From Spirochaetia bacterium (GTDB taxonomy: Bacteria > Spirochaetota > Spirochaetia > Treponematales > Breznakiellaceae), in NCBI GenBank assembly GCA_026002025.1, contig BOAU01000032.1, forward strand, positions 1 to 21,691: a DNA stretch of 21,691 nt. Direction: 5' to 3'. Below are positions 1 to 9,175 of the stretch, one piece after another. A program made the translations under genes and the position numbers. The notes below the pieces were generated by a model, which searched no databases, was not told where the DNA came from, and was given only the letters and a program-made list of their open reading frames with translations. Each line of letters begins with the position of its first letter. The stretch's first letter is position 1.

Positions 1-2
1 AT

Positions 3-74
3 ATCAAGAACCAAGAGGATCTTGATAATGGGAAACAAGGTGAGCTCAATTTAGACGGAGCTCAAATTTTATAG
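3..74 (+). CDS. C-terminal tail of a possible plus-strand gene cut by the window edge
   Basis: The third plus-strand frame is open from the window edge to a TAG at 72-74 and encodes a hydrophilic tail (IKNQEDLDNGKQGELNLDGA and three more residues). The other two plus frames close earlier, at 52-54 and 23-25. The stop lies at the start of a GC-rich hairpin, as expected for a gene end converging on the minus-strand operon. Only 23 codons are visible, so the product cannot be identified and the open frame could be chance. Confidence 0.35.
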   Translation: MKNQEDLDNGKQGELNLDGAQIL

Positions 75-91
75 CCCCCTTTAAGGGGGCT
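73..91. terminator. GC-rich hairpin between convergent genes
   Basis: An inverted repeat pairs AGCCCCC with GGGGGCT around a five-base TTTAA centre. Read on the minus strand it is followed by an AT-rich stretch (ATAAAATTT), giving a weak intrinsic terminator for the long minus-strand operon. Read on the plus strand it directly follows the possible TAG stop at 72-74, but the downstream sequence is not T-rich. Confidence 0.55.
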
Positions 92-99
92 TCCTCAAG

Positions 100-118
100 C
101 CACCGGCTATGCCGGTGG
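100..118 (-). terminator. Second hairpin just after the SH3 lipoprotein gene
   Basis: A perfect 8-bp inverted repeat, CCACCGGC and GCCGGTGG, encloses a three-base loop. It sits 9 bases past the stop codon at 128. There is no T-tract behind it on the minus strand, so alone it is a poor intrinsic terminator. With the hairpin at 73-91 it forms a tandem pair that probably ends the transcript or protects its 3' end. Confidence 0.5.
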
Positions 119-127
119 TATTTGACT

Positions 128-1009
128 TTAAGTATAACAAAAGAGGACAACTTTTATGGCAACACCATTTTCAAACTGAAAAATTATTCCCCAAATATCA
201 TCCCAAAAATTATCATATCTTAATGTGTTTGAAGTTTCAATATGCGGGATACCTAATGTATCCATTACATCAGTTTTTGTACTACCGAGAGTTAATCCGC
301 TATATGTTTTTACTGTTGGTGAAAGTACTTCGATATACAAAATACGTTTCTGATTATTCCATGCGACTTTTACATTTTCATCCTCAAAACCATTAATTGG
401 ACCAAATGACTTTAAAAACATACGGGTTTCCACAACGGTATTTGACTTGGAAATAAAATTATCATCTACAGCTTGTCCGATAAACCATTTATCCCCATTT
501 GCCAAAATAACACCCGCCTCGCTTTGAGGAAACTTATCATGCGGGTTATTTATTTTTTCTTCGATTATTGCCCGTTTAGCCATATCCTCATCTATGTTTT
601 CCTTTTGCGGCGCTGTACTAGTTAGGTATCCGCCAAAAACCCATCCGGTAATATTACCGTAATTTACAAAGTGCCAATAATCTTTTATGCCATCAATAAC
701 AACAGAATCAGAATTGATTGAAAGTAATTCAACCATGCTTCCGTTCGGTATAGTTGTTATTACTTTTGAATCTATTTTGGAAAATTCTCGCAGGTTCAAG
801 CCTTCAGGTGAGTTGATATATTTTACTTCAGAGGCATTTGCGACCTTCTCATCTGAAGATTTTTGTAAATTAAAATCTTCAGATGAGTTAATCTGTTTTA
901 CATCACTGGTGTTTATTGTTTCACCAATAGGATCATTCTGTGTGTTGTTTGATTTTACACAAGCGCAAAAATTCGCAATAATCAAACACATAAATAATAA
1001 ATTTTTCAT
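128..1009 (-). CDS. SH3b-domain lipoprotein
   Basis: A 293-residue exported protein. A hydrophobic leader ends in FCAC, with Cys17 (Ala at -1) the likely lipidation site. Residues about 62-131 look like a bacterial SH3 (SH3b) domain: LNLREFSKIDSKVITTIPNG, then a strand ending in DYWHFV and TGWVFGGYLTS. Such domains usually bind cell-wall peptides or surface ligands. Residues about 37-49 (VKQINSSEDFNLQ) resemble the domain start at 62-74 (VKYINSPEGLNLR), suggesting a degraded partial duplication. The C-terminal 100 residues contain a TLGSTKTDVMDTLGIP stretch of a type common in secreted stress or wall proteins, but I do not recognise the family. The start is an ATG 6 bases after the RHS stop, with AGGTGA as ribosome site inside the upstream gene end. 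The gene is visibly AT-rich. Position suggests an accessory or immunity partner of the RHS protein; that is inference. Confidence 0.8.
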   Translation of the reverse strand: MKNLLFMCLIIANFCACVKSNNTQNDPIGETINTSDVKQINSSEDFNLQKSSDEKVANASEVKYINSPEGLNLREFSKIDSKVITTIPNGSMVELLSINSDSVVIDGIKDYWHFVNYGNITGWVFGGYLTSTAPQKENIDEDMAKRAIIEEKINNPHDKFPQSEAGVILANGDKWFIGQAVDDNFISKSNTVVETRMFLKSFGPINGFEDENVKVAWNNQKRILYIEVLSPTVKTYSGLTLGSTKTDVMDTLGIPHIETSNTLRYDNFWDDIWGIIFQFENGVAIKVVLFCYT

Positions 1010-1015
1010 GTTATC

Positions 1016-1516
1016 TCACCTAACGTCATATATGAAATTAGTCCCAGAATATAAAGATAAAGGATTGGTAGGGTTACGGTTATCATAATCCTTTTGATCT
1101 TTATATGTTTCATAATGTGTATGCACCTTATCAGGTGAACCTACATCACTCATATCAGCTATATGTTGTCCTGCATATATTCTATCACCGTCTTTGACAG
1201 TTATATTGTCAGTATGCAACAGGCGTTCAACAGTTCCGCCATTTCCGGCTATAATTATATAGCTGGATTGGGTGCTAGAACCGGGATTAATGCCCGCAAA
1301 TATAACTGTACCGGTAACAGGAGATACTACAGGGTCTCCACGTACTCCAGCTTTTACGGCTCCTATATCAATACCTGCTTCATGTCCTTTACCCATAGTA
1401 CTGGTAATTCTTGTAGATTCTGTTGGAAACACACGCCCCTCGTCTATTGCCGATATTGATGGATTAGGCATCCCAAGAGCATACACCATAGGTGGTCTGT
1501 TTTTATCACTTGCACT
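1016..1516 (-). other. M23 peptidase-like tip domain of the RHS protein
   Basis: This segment encodes residues 1763-1928, after the DPWGL core boundary. Zinc-peptidase landmarks of family M23 (LytM/lysostaphin type) are visible: His1807 and Asp1812 in GHEAGIDIG, the strand VVSPVTGTVIFAG, His1863 in LLHTDN, the KDGDRIYAGQHIADMSDVGS stretch, and the HxH pair His1894/His1896 in VHTHYE. Family members cleave peptidoglycan cross-bridges or other glycine-rich peptides. The first motif has four residues between His and Asp, where HxGxD (three) is usual, so activity is not assured. The DNA becomes clearly more AT-rich here than in the core. Confidence 0.8.
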
Positions 1517-4500
1517 CAACCCCCAAGGATCTGTGTAGTTCACCGGGTCATTATTGACATACGCAAACCAGTTATTCCCGTCCCTAATCGGGTCAACCGT
1601 GGTAAACCGCACCAATTCCGGTGAGTAATCCCGGTATCCATAGTTATAAAGCCCGGTAACACTGTCATAGGGTTTCCCCGTATATCCCAGATTCATCCCA
1701 TGTTCCAAATCACCCATATACGGCTTCCCGAAGGCATCGTACTCATAGCGCTCTTCAAGGTTCCCCATATCATCACTGGCACTCCGCACACTCCCCATAA
1801 GGTCTTTCCCAAGATAGGCAGCCCCGCCCCGTGTCCCCGTGGCTGCGCTTCGGTTCATCCCCACCGGCTCACCACGTCCATAGAGGGTTACTGTCGCCCC
1901 CCGGTATCTGCTCTGTTCTGTAACGCTTTCACCCAGGTTCGTAGTACGATTGTCCCCCGTATCTTCTCCGATCCACCGGTAACGGCTCCCGACTGTTCCG
2001 GTGTTCTCCCCGCCGCCCAGCACCGCCCCGCTTGCTGTCCGGGTGGTAAAGCTGCCGTCATTGAAGGTTTCCCCTTCACGGATCGTTTCAAAACTTAGGC
2101 CATCGTATAAGGTCCGCACCGTGCCCCGGCCTGTGTCCTGCGTAAGGGTCCGGCGTCCTAAGGCATCGTAGGCGTACCGACTCTCGGTCTGGCTATTCCC
2201 TATATGGCTTACCGCTTGGGAATAGGTCATCCGATTCTGTCCATCGTAGCGATACTCCGCTTCCCTTCGCAGACCCTTCTCGCTCAACAAGTTTCCATCC
2301 TTATCATAAGTGTACCTGATGTCCTCTTTCTGGACAAGCCGATTCTCCGCATCGTAACTGTATCTGATGATCCCCCAGGGGGTTTCCTTGCTTGCCCGGT
2401 TCCCGTTTGCATCGTAGGTATAACTTTCCCGCCATACCATCTGATAGCTGTTTATGATATTCCCAAGGGCAGGACCGGCACGGTTTAACATGGCGCGTAA
2501 TTGCGTAACCGCCACATTATCAAAGCTGTACCGGGTGGGCGATCCCTTGTCCATTGTAAAGAATAAACCTGCTTCCTCGGCTTCGGCTTTGTCCTGATCC
2601 GCTTTCTCTGTGGTCCAGGGGTAAAGCACCGACTGTAAGCGCGACTGATTGTCATACAAATATTGGGTGATGTTCCCCTTTTCATCAGCACTATGACTTC
2701 GCCGTCCTTGTCCATCGTACAAGTAGGCTTCTACCCTAAGGAGCGTATTATTAACACCGGTTTCTTTTATCAGGACAGTACGCCCGATCTGGTCGTAAAA
2801 AGTCTCCTGTTTTACTCCGTTCCCGTAGACCCGTTCAATTTCCCGGTTCATTACATCATACTTGTAGTTCACCTGCAAACGCTGGGTATTGTCCACCACC
2901 CGCAGTAATTCATTGTTTTTCCCGTAGCTGTATACCACATCACGGTTCCCGCTCTGCATCCTGATCCGACGGCCCGCCCGGTCGTACCGGTACTCGGTCG
3001 TTTCCCGTGCCCCGCCGTCACTCTGTTTTATGAGCTTTCCCCCGGCATCATACTGATAGCTGATCGTCCCGGTGCTCCCGGTTGCCTTTACAATATTCCC
3101 CGTCCGATCCCGCATGATGATCCGGCTGGCACCGTCGCTGTACCGGGTTGTCACGGTCCCCATGTTATCCGTGTATTCGTTTACTACATTCTTCCCTGCA
3201 AAATCTGTTTTTCCAATTAACCGCCCTTCCTGATCGTAGCTGTAACTCTGTCGATCCCCCAGCCGGTTTGTTTCCTGGGTAAATTCTCCGTAGGCGTTTT
3301 TATCGTTGCGATATTCCGTGCCCTTGCCGTCTATAAAGGTTACTTCCCGGCCCCGGTTCCCATAGCGGTATTGCTCTACCACATCCCCGCCGTTCTTCAC
3401 TTCCACAATCCGGCCCAGGCTGTCGTACCGGTATTCCCGGTTAATCCCCGGCCGGCCCGTCTCTTTCCAGAGCCGTCCCGCATTATCATAGACCCCTTCC
3501 CAAACAATCCCCACTCCATCGCTTATTTTAGACGCCTGTCCCAGGTGATTGTATTCATATTCAGCGCTGCTCCCATCGGCATAGCTTATTTTCGCAATTT
3601 TGCCTATTTCATACCATTCATACCGGGTTTCTTTCCCATAGCCATCATAAACCGTCACCAGCTGCCCGGCCCCATTGTGGGCCCAGCGTCGGGTGTTTCC
3701 TTCCCCGTCTGTTTCCTTTACCGGCTCACCCCAGCCGTTAAGCTCCCATACTTCGGGATACAGGTTTCCCACGGTCACCGTTACCTGCCGGTTTCCGCTG
3801 TCATAGGCCCATTCCGTGTAATAGACCCCGCCGCCTATGCTGGCGGCGGTCACAGTTTCCTCACGGATCACCCGCCCGGCCCCGTCATATTGGTAGCGCT
3901 TCTCCCCGGCTGCCGTGATCTCCCGTGACATGAGTCCCCGCCCGTCATACTCGTACCGGGTTTCTATCCCATTGCGGTCAGTCTTAGCCGCTATACTCCC
4001 GTCATTGTTGTACCGCACGGTAACCGCTGCGTCCCCTTCGCGTCCGGCTGCTGTCAGCCGCCCCGCAGCGTCGTATTCGTAGGCAAAGAAGCCCCCGGAC
4101 TGGCCCTGCTCCCGTGCCAGCCGCCCGGCCCCGCTGATGCTCCGCTCCGAGGTTTCACCCGCCGCATTGGTCACGGCCTTTACCCGGCCCCATGCGTCTA
4201 TCTGATAACCGGTCTGTTCCGTGCCGCCTCCGGCCCCCGGACGGGACACGCTCCGCACTTCTTCTCCGTATCCCTGCCAGCTATAGCTGTAGGTTTCCCG
4301 GTACTGTCCGCTGCTCCCCTCTTTCTTTTGCACCGCCGCGGAAAGGCGGCCCCCCGCTTCATACTCGTATTCCCATACCCACGGGCCCTGTTGTTTCTTT
4401 GTCATTAATCCGTCTGCACGGTACTCATACTTTGTGATATTTCCTGCGCCGTCCGTCACTTCCACGGGCAAATGCCGCTTGTCGTACTTGATCTTTGTTA

Positions 4501-6802
4501 CCCGCACTTCCCCGGTTATCGTGTCCTTTTCACGGATCTCTGTCAGGTCTTTCCGGCTGTTATAAACCCAGGTCTTTTCCAGACCCGCGGGGCCTGTTTC
4601 GGTGTTTATCTTTGCCCCATAGGTGTACCGCCATTCACGGCCCGCGCCGTCAATATACCGGGTTACCCGTCCCAGGGCGTCATTGGTCCACGATTCCCTT
4701 ATCGTTTCCCCGCCGCTGGTAATACTCCGGCCCGAAAGGTAACCATGGATATCGTAGGTGTACTGTTCTGTCTCCCGGTTTCCCCGTTTCAAGGCCGTTA
4801 TCTGTCCCTGTCCATTGTATTGCCCGGTAAAAACAACTACCCCGCCCTGACTTATCCGGGTACAATTCCCGTTTACGTCATAGGTCCATTCTGTCCGTAC
4901 CCGGTCCCGGTCCAGGTAAACCGTCTGCTGATCCCGGTTATTCCAGGTCCACTGTTCGCTGGTCCCGTCATGGTACTGTTTACTGCTTATATTCCCCCGG
5001 CTGTCATAGGTATATTGGATAAGCGCCCCGTTGATCGTTTCCTCATACATGAATCCCTGGGTATCGTACCGGTGGCTTTGGGCTGAACCGTCCCCATGGG
5101 TTTCCTCTATAATCCGGTGTCTCTCATTATACCAATACCGGGATTCCATCCCGGAATGGTTCGTATAGACCGTGAGCTTCTGATCCGGGTAGTACTGAAA
5201 GTGTTCGGTATAGCCTTCCTCATGGGTGGTTGCGCTGACCAGTTTTACCCCCTCAGGACCATCCGCCCCATAGGTCAGTTCTATATAATTCCCATCGGGC
5301 TTGATTATTCGCTTGAGACGCCCTCCTTCATAGCTGTACCGTACCGTATCCCCGTCAATATCCGTAACCGAGCTGAGCATTTCACCGTTATACCCATAGC
5401 TTACCGACTGCCCCAGGGGGCCGCTGATCCGGGTTATGAGGTTCCCGGTATACTGTACCGAAAGTTCTATCCCCGTACTGAGTACTACCTTCTGTACCCG
5501 GTTCCCGGTCCGCAGTACGGTTGTCCGGTTCCCGGCCCGATCCGCCGACCCGGTATACAGGCCCTGGGAGTTATAATATTTCCTGACGCCGCCCTTCTGG
5601 TTCAGGATAAAGCCGCCGCTCCCGTCTTCCTGTATGAATGATGCCCGATCGCTTTCATCCCTGGGCCGCCAGCTTATCCCATCGCTGCTTACATAGAGCC
5701 AGGCGATACCCGCCTCATCTATCAAATTCAGCGTCCCAAAGCCCGTGCTGTACATATATTCAGGGGTCCCCGGAAACAATACCGCCCCGTTCTGCGCCAT
5801 GATCACGTCTGAAAGGTCTGCCTCCGCCTTATACCCTGCCCAGGTGCCCCATGCACTGGCCAGCTGCGCTTCAAGCCGGGCCATGAGTGCCCCTTCTGCC
5901 TGTATCTCTGAAATCGCATTTTGATATCGGGCGATTTGGGTCCGGATATGGCTGTATAAGCTGGATGCTCTGCTGCTGGCGGTGCCGGCGGCATTCTTTG
6001 TTTCTTGAGAAGTATATTCATCTGACCATGCCAGTGAAGCCAACGCGGATGCCGCTTCAGCGTTCTTTTTTGCACGTGATTCCAGTCCCTGCCAGACCGC
6101 CAATCGCGACCGATAAATCGTCTCCGTATACCGCCAGTCGGTTCCCGTCCCCCAGGCTGCGGCAAATGCCTGCTTGAATGCCTCCACCTTTGATGCAAAA
6201 ACATCAACATAGCCCGCTTTGTAGTCCTGTTCCAGTTTCCTCCGGTGTACATCGGTTCCCCGGATAATGCGGGTATCAAGGCTGCTTATCCAGCCCTGGC
6301 CAAACCCACCTTTTACCGGATTTTCATGCCGGTATTGCCGCTCCGCCTGGTAGGCTCCCAGTATTTCCGGCAGGGTGATATCTACTTCATCAAACTGGTA
6401 CTCCCCGCTTGTCAGCAGTACCGGATCACCCCCTTTGCGGGTAGTATCTTCATTCTTGTTTGTTTCACTTTTATTAGGATTAGGTGTTTGTGCATCAGTT
6501 GCAGTCTTTTCCGCCTCAGTCCTATCATTTGCTTTATCTTGGGCATCATCCCCAGATGATTTAGGGCCATTTTGTTCGCTGCCATTCAGCGAGTCATTAG
6601 GCATGTCGTTGGCTAGTTTATCGTTTTCACGTTCTCGGATAACCGTATCCCCTTCAGATACTGCCGGCTGGGGCTCACTGCAACTAGTCCCCTCCTTGTT
6701 ATCGTCTTTACCATCGCCATTACAATCTGTTATTACCGCATGTGTAAATGACAAAGGAATAATAAAAATAAGTAAAGCTAAAGACAGTACTTTAGTCTTC
6801 AT
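1016..6802 (-). CDS. Sec-exported RHS/YD-repeat protein with M23-type C-terminal tip
   Basis: A 1928-residue protein. Residues 1-22 are a signal peptide (MKTKVLSLALLIFIIPLSFT, then HA). A DCNGDGKDDN calcium-loop-like motif follows at 27-36, then an acidic low-complexity linker to about 125. The RHS N-terminal domain starts at GDPVLLTSGEYQF (125-137) and is interrupted by an Ala/Glu/Arg-rich helical block at about 183-332. YD repeats (TYDxxG, YRYDxxGR forms) then run to about 1680, ending in the RHS-associated core (LYNYGYRDYSPELVRF) and DPWGL at 1758-1762. The last 166 residues form an M23 metallopeptidase-like tip. RHS proteins fold into a shell around a C-terminal effector; here delivery would be Sec followed perhaps by the neighbouring T2SS, since no VgrG, PAAR or T6SS gene is seen. 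The ATG overlaps the TlpA-like gene by 11 bases and has a GAGGGGG ribosome site. Confidence 0.93.
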   Translation of the reverse strand: MKTKVLSLALLIFIIPLSFTHAVITDCNGDGKDDNKEGTSCSEPQPAVSEGDTVIRERENDKLANDMPNDSLNGSEQNGPKSSGDDAQDKANDRTEAEKTATDAQTPNPNKSETNKNEDTTRKGGDPVLLTSGEYQFDEVDITLPEILGAYQAERQYRHENPVKGGFGQGWISSLDTRIIRGTDVHRRKLEQDYKAGYVDVFASKVEAFKQAFAAAWGTGTDWRYTETIYRSRLAVWQGLESRAKKNAEAASALASLAWSDEYTSQETKNAAGTASSRASSLYSHIRTQIARYQNAISEIQAEGALMARLEAQLASAWGTWAGYKAEADLSDVIMAQNGAVLFPGTPEYMYSTGFGTLNLIDEAGIAWLYVSSDGISWRPRDESDRASFIQEDGSGGFILNQKGGVRKYYNSQGLYTGSADRAGNRTTVLRTGNRVQKVVLSTGIELSVQYTGNLITRISGPLGQSVSYGYNGEMLSSVTDIDGDTVRYSYEGGRLKRIIKPDGNYIELTYGADGPEGVKLVSATTHEEGYTEHFQYYPDQKLTVYTNHSGMESRYWYNERHRIIEETHGDGSAQSHRYDTQGFMYEETINGALIQYTYDSRGNISSKQYHDGTSEQWTWNNRDQQTVYLDRDRVRTEWTYDVNGNCTRISQGGVVVFTGQYNGQGQITALKRGNRETEQYTYDIHGYLSGRSITSGGETIRESWTNDALGRVTRYIDGAGREWRYTYGAKINTETGPAGLEKTWVYNSRKDLTEIREKDTITGEVRVTKIKYDKRHLPVEVTDGAGNITKYEYRADGLMTKKQQGPWVWEYEYEAGGRLSAAVQKKEGSSGQYRETYSYSWQGYGEEVRSVSRPGAGGGTEQTGYQIDAWGRVKAVTNAAGETSERSISGAGRLAREQGQSGGFFAYEYDAAGRLTAAGREGDAAVTVRYNNDGSIAAKTDRNGIETRYEYDGRGLMSREITAAGEKRYQYDGAGRVIREETVTAASIGGGVYYTEWAYDSGNRQVTVTVGNLYPEVWELNGWGEPVKETDGEGNTRRWAHNGAGQLVTVYDGYGKETRYEWYEIGKIAKISYADGSSAEYEYNHLGQASKISDGVGIVWEGVYDNAGRLWKETGRPGINREYRYDSLGRIVEVKNGGDVVEQYRYGNRGREVTFIDGKGTEYRNDKNAYGEFTQETNRLGDRQSYSYDQEGRLIGKTDFAGKNVVNEYTDNMGTVTTRYSDGASRIIMRDRTGNIVKATGSTGTISYQYDAGGKLIKQSDGGARETTEYRYDRAGRRIRMQSGNRDVVYSYGKNNELLRVVDNTQRLQVNYKYDVMNREIERVYGNGVKQETFYDQIGRTVLIKETGVNNTLLRVEAYLYDGQGRRSHSADEKGNITQYLYDNQSRLQSVLYPWTTEKADQDKAEAEEAGLFFTMDKGSPTRYSFDNVAVTQLRAMLNRAGPALGNIINSYQMVWRESYTYDANGNRASKETPWGIIRYSYDAENRLVQKEDIRYTYDKDGNLLSEKGLRREAEYRYDGQNRMTYSQAVSHIGNSQTESRYAYDALGRRTLTQDTGRGTVRTLYDGLSFETIREGETFNDGSFTTRTASGAVLGGGENTGTVGSRYRWIGEDTGDNRTTNLGESVTEQSRYRGATVTLYGRGEPVGMNRSAATGTRGGAAYLGKDLMGSVRSASDDMGNLEERYEYDAFGKPYMGDLEHGMNLGYTGKPYDSVTGLYNYGYRDYSPELVRFTTVDPIRDGNNWFAYVNNDPVNYTDPWGLSASDKNRPPMVYALGMPNPSISAIDEGRVFPTESTRITSTMGKGHEAGIDIGAVKAGVRGDPVVSPVTGTVIFAGINPGSSTQSSYIIIAGNGGTVERLLHTDNITVKDGDRIYAGQHIADMSDVGSPDKVHTHYETYKDQKDYDNRNPTNPLSLYSGTNFIYDVR

Positions 6803-7445
6803 AAATATCCCCCTCTATGCCCCTTTCCATGAGGCCGCTGCCAATCGGCATAAGGTGTTTTAATATCTTAATTGATTTTTCAGCCCCCCAGTCCTTTTTA
6901 CCGTTTATCCGGGCAATAATGGTTCCACCGGTATCCAGCAGATAGGTTGTTGGTATACGGGGGGCATAGACATCCCGTAAGGAATTATCCGTATTAAGCA
7001 GTACCGGAAAGCTGTAATGGTTTGATTCAAGGTAATCTTTTACCGTATTTTGGTTTTCTCCAAGGGAAATGGTGAGAACCGTGAAAAGGCTGCCCTCGTA
7101 TTCTTCATATAACTGCTGTATTGACGGTTTTTCTTTTGCACAGTACGGACACCAGCTGGCCCAGAGATTCAAAAGAACGTATTTATCATTTAAAACAGTG
7201 GGATCATAAGGTTTATTATCCAGGGTTGATAAATCAGTAAGGGGAAACAGCTCTTTTTCCGTGTACCACGTAAGATCGAATTCTTCCAATTCCGCCTGTG
7301 ATACCTCAATTGACAGCGCAGTCGGCTGAAGTGTTTCTATCCCCGGTTCGGGAACTGCCGCTTCCTGCGAGGCGCATGACACAAAAAGGGACAGCATGGC
7401 GGTCAGAATGACGCCCATTTGTCTTTTATTACCACATCTTTTCAT
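6792..7445 (-). CDS. TlpA/ResA-like thioredoxin lipoprotein
   Basis: A 217-residue periplasmic thiol-disulfide protein. The leader MKRCGNKRQMGVILTAMLSL is followed by FVSC, with Cys24 as probable lipidation site. The thioredoxin fold contains the redox motif WCPYC (residues 98-102) in LLNLWASWCPYCAKEKP and the cis-proline loop RIPTTYLL (Pro165). It belongs to the TlpA/ResA/AhpC-TSA group, which reduces or reshuffles disulfides in exported proteins; the direction here is not decidable. I chose the ATG at 7445 because AAAGGAG precedes it at good spacing; the in-frame TTG at 7469 has no ribosome site and would overlap the clostripain gene. Lying between two large exported proteins that contain a few cysteines, it may assist their folding (inference). 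Confidence 0.9.
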   Translation of the reverse strand: MKRCGNKRQMGVILTAMLSLFVSCASQEAAVPEPGIETLQPTALSIEVSQAELEEFDLTWYTEKELFPLTDLSTLDNKPYDPTVLNDKYVLLNLWASWCPYCAKEKPSIQQLYEEYEGSLFTVLTISLGENQNTVKDYLESNHYSFPVLLNTDNSLRDVYAPRIPTTYLLDTGGTIIARINGKKDWGAEKSIKILKHLMPIGSGLMERGIEGDIYED

Positions 7446-9175
7446 CTGATACTCCTTTAAAAATTCCAATAAAACAGTTTATCCAGGAAACTGTTGCTTT
7501 TCGGGGTTGAATGGGGCACCCAATATTGCGATGCCTCAACAAATGAACTGTTGCCGAATCCGGTTGTTCCGTTTATGTATGCCGGATCATGGCTTGAATA
7601 AGGGGATGCGGGGGCCTGCAGGGGAATAACATATACGCCTATGTTTTTCCGGGCCTCACTTCCCGAAGGCTCGCCGCTCTTTTTAGACCATGTTTTAACT
7701 ACCATTTGATTAATACTGCTCTTAAGTGCATTCCCTGAAGCTGCCAGGGACGGAAAGATGCCGGCCATCTTTTCGGCGAAACTGTATAAATCCATGTACA
7801 TGTCCGAGGGGTATGTTGCAAAATGATAAACCTCAATGTCACGTAATATTGAGTCAAGCACCGTGTCTCGTATGGCCGGGGTGGTTATTTTTTCGGCAAC
7901 AAGTTTTGAAAACTCTTCAAGTTTTGAAAACAGGGGATCAACAAAGGTTGAGGCAAGGTGCATCTTGGAAATGGTGACGCCGTTGGTTCCAATGTACTGA
8001 TTTTTAAACTGCTCTATGGCGGAATCGCAGAAGGTATCCCCGGTACGGGTGGCTTTCCCAAAAAACGATGTGAATAAACTTCCATAATCCCAGCCCGCGG
8101 CAGGAATAGCGCCTTCGCTGCCCACCAGCCAGTCGGCGGATCCTTTTAACTGGTATGCAATTTCCATTAACGCGCCAAAACAGGTATCAAAGGCAATAAC
8201 CTTTAACTCATTACCCAACCCGCCTGAGTTTATTGCCTGGCCCAGGGCCTTAATCGTCATATAATTGCTTGGACCGTCAAGAGCCACCGCCCTTAAGGGT
8301 TCGACCCCCGATGGAAAGGCAGATCCGGTTCCCCTCCAGCCCGTCCCGTGCCCCCAAATAATAAGACCGTAATTTTCAGCGGCGTATTTCTGTTTGGCAA
8401 ATTTAAGAAGGTCTGACAATACCAAAGGATTAGACATATCAAGTTCCGTTTCAGTATCCACAGTTAATCCCCGCTGCGGAAATGCTATACGTTTGGAAAT
8501 TATGTTCCCGTCATTGCCGTTTGGATCGTGCTGAATTTCAAAAAGCCGGGTATCTGTCCAGTTGCCGTTTGATGTATCATTGCCGACAGAGCGGTCAAAG
8601 AGAACCAATATGGAAGATGATCCATTTGAAGGCGCGCTTTCAAGCTCATTAAAATCCGCAATGGCCGCCGGTTCAAGGTCATTATCCGCCGCCATATATA
8701 CAATAAAGGTCCACTTTCTCTGGGTAAATACCGGCGCCAGAATAGTTTTATTACTGTTCATCACAATATCAAATGTTTCTGGTTTGCCGGAATAATCCGT
8801 ATTCCATGATGAAAAAATATAACCTGAAGCAGGCTCGGCGCTTAGTCTTACTACTTCCTTATCGTAGTACGCCGATTTTTTGGGTTCCCACTGAATACTT
8901 CCGCCTGTTAAGCCGGTTGGTATGGTTAATGTATATGTAACAGGGCTTACCTTTACGCTGAACCGTGGATATACCTGATAGTCCTTGTCAAAAGTGATGT
9001 ATACCGTGTCATTGCTTGTTTCAATATCACCTTCCCACCCGTCAAACTGATACCCGGCGCTTGGGGCTGCTTTAAGGGCGCACTGTTCACCGGGCAGGAA
9101 GCTAATCTTGTTGCCCGCGGAGCTGGTGACGGTTCCTCCCATGGGATTCAATTCAGTTAATAAATGGTAGGTAAC

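Noticed and set aside
3371..5641. Long plus-strand open frames opposite the RHS gene (for example 3371-3928, 4472-5086, 5096-5641)
   Set aside because: They are proline/isoleucine-rich mirror frames of a GC-rich repetitive gene, have no ribosome sites or domains, and the minus strand is clearly coding.
1016..6802. RHS protein as a T6SS effector
   Set aside because: It has a Sec signal peptide and no PAAR domain, and no VgrG, Hcp or adaptor gene is in the window.
7446..7469. TTG start for the TlpA-like gene
   Set aside because: No ribosome site, eight extra non-signal residues, and overlap with the clostripain stop; ATG at 7445 has AAAGGAG.
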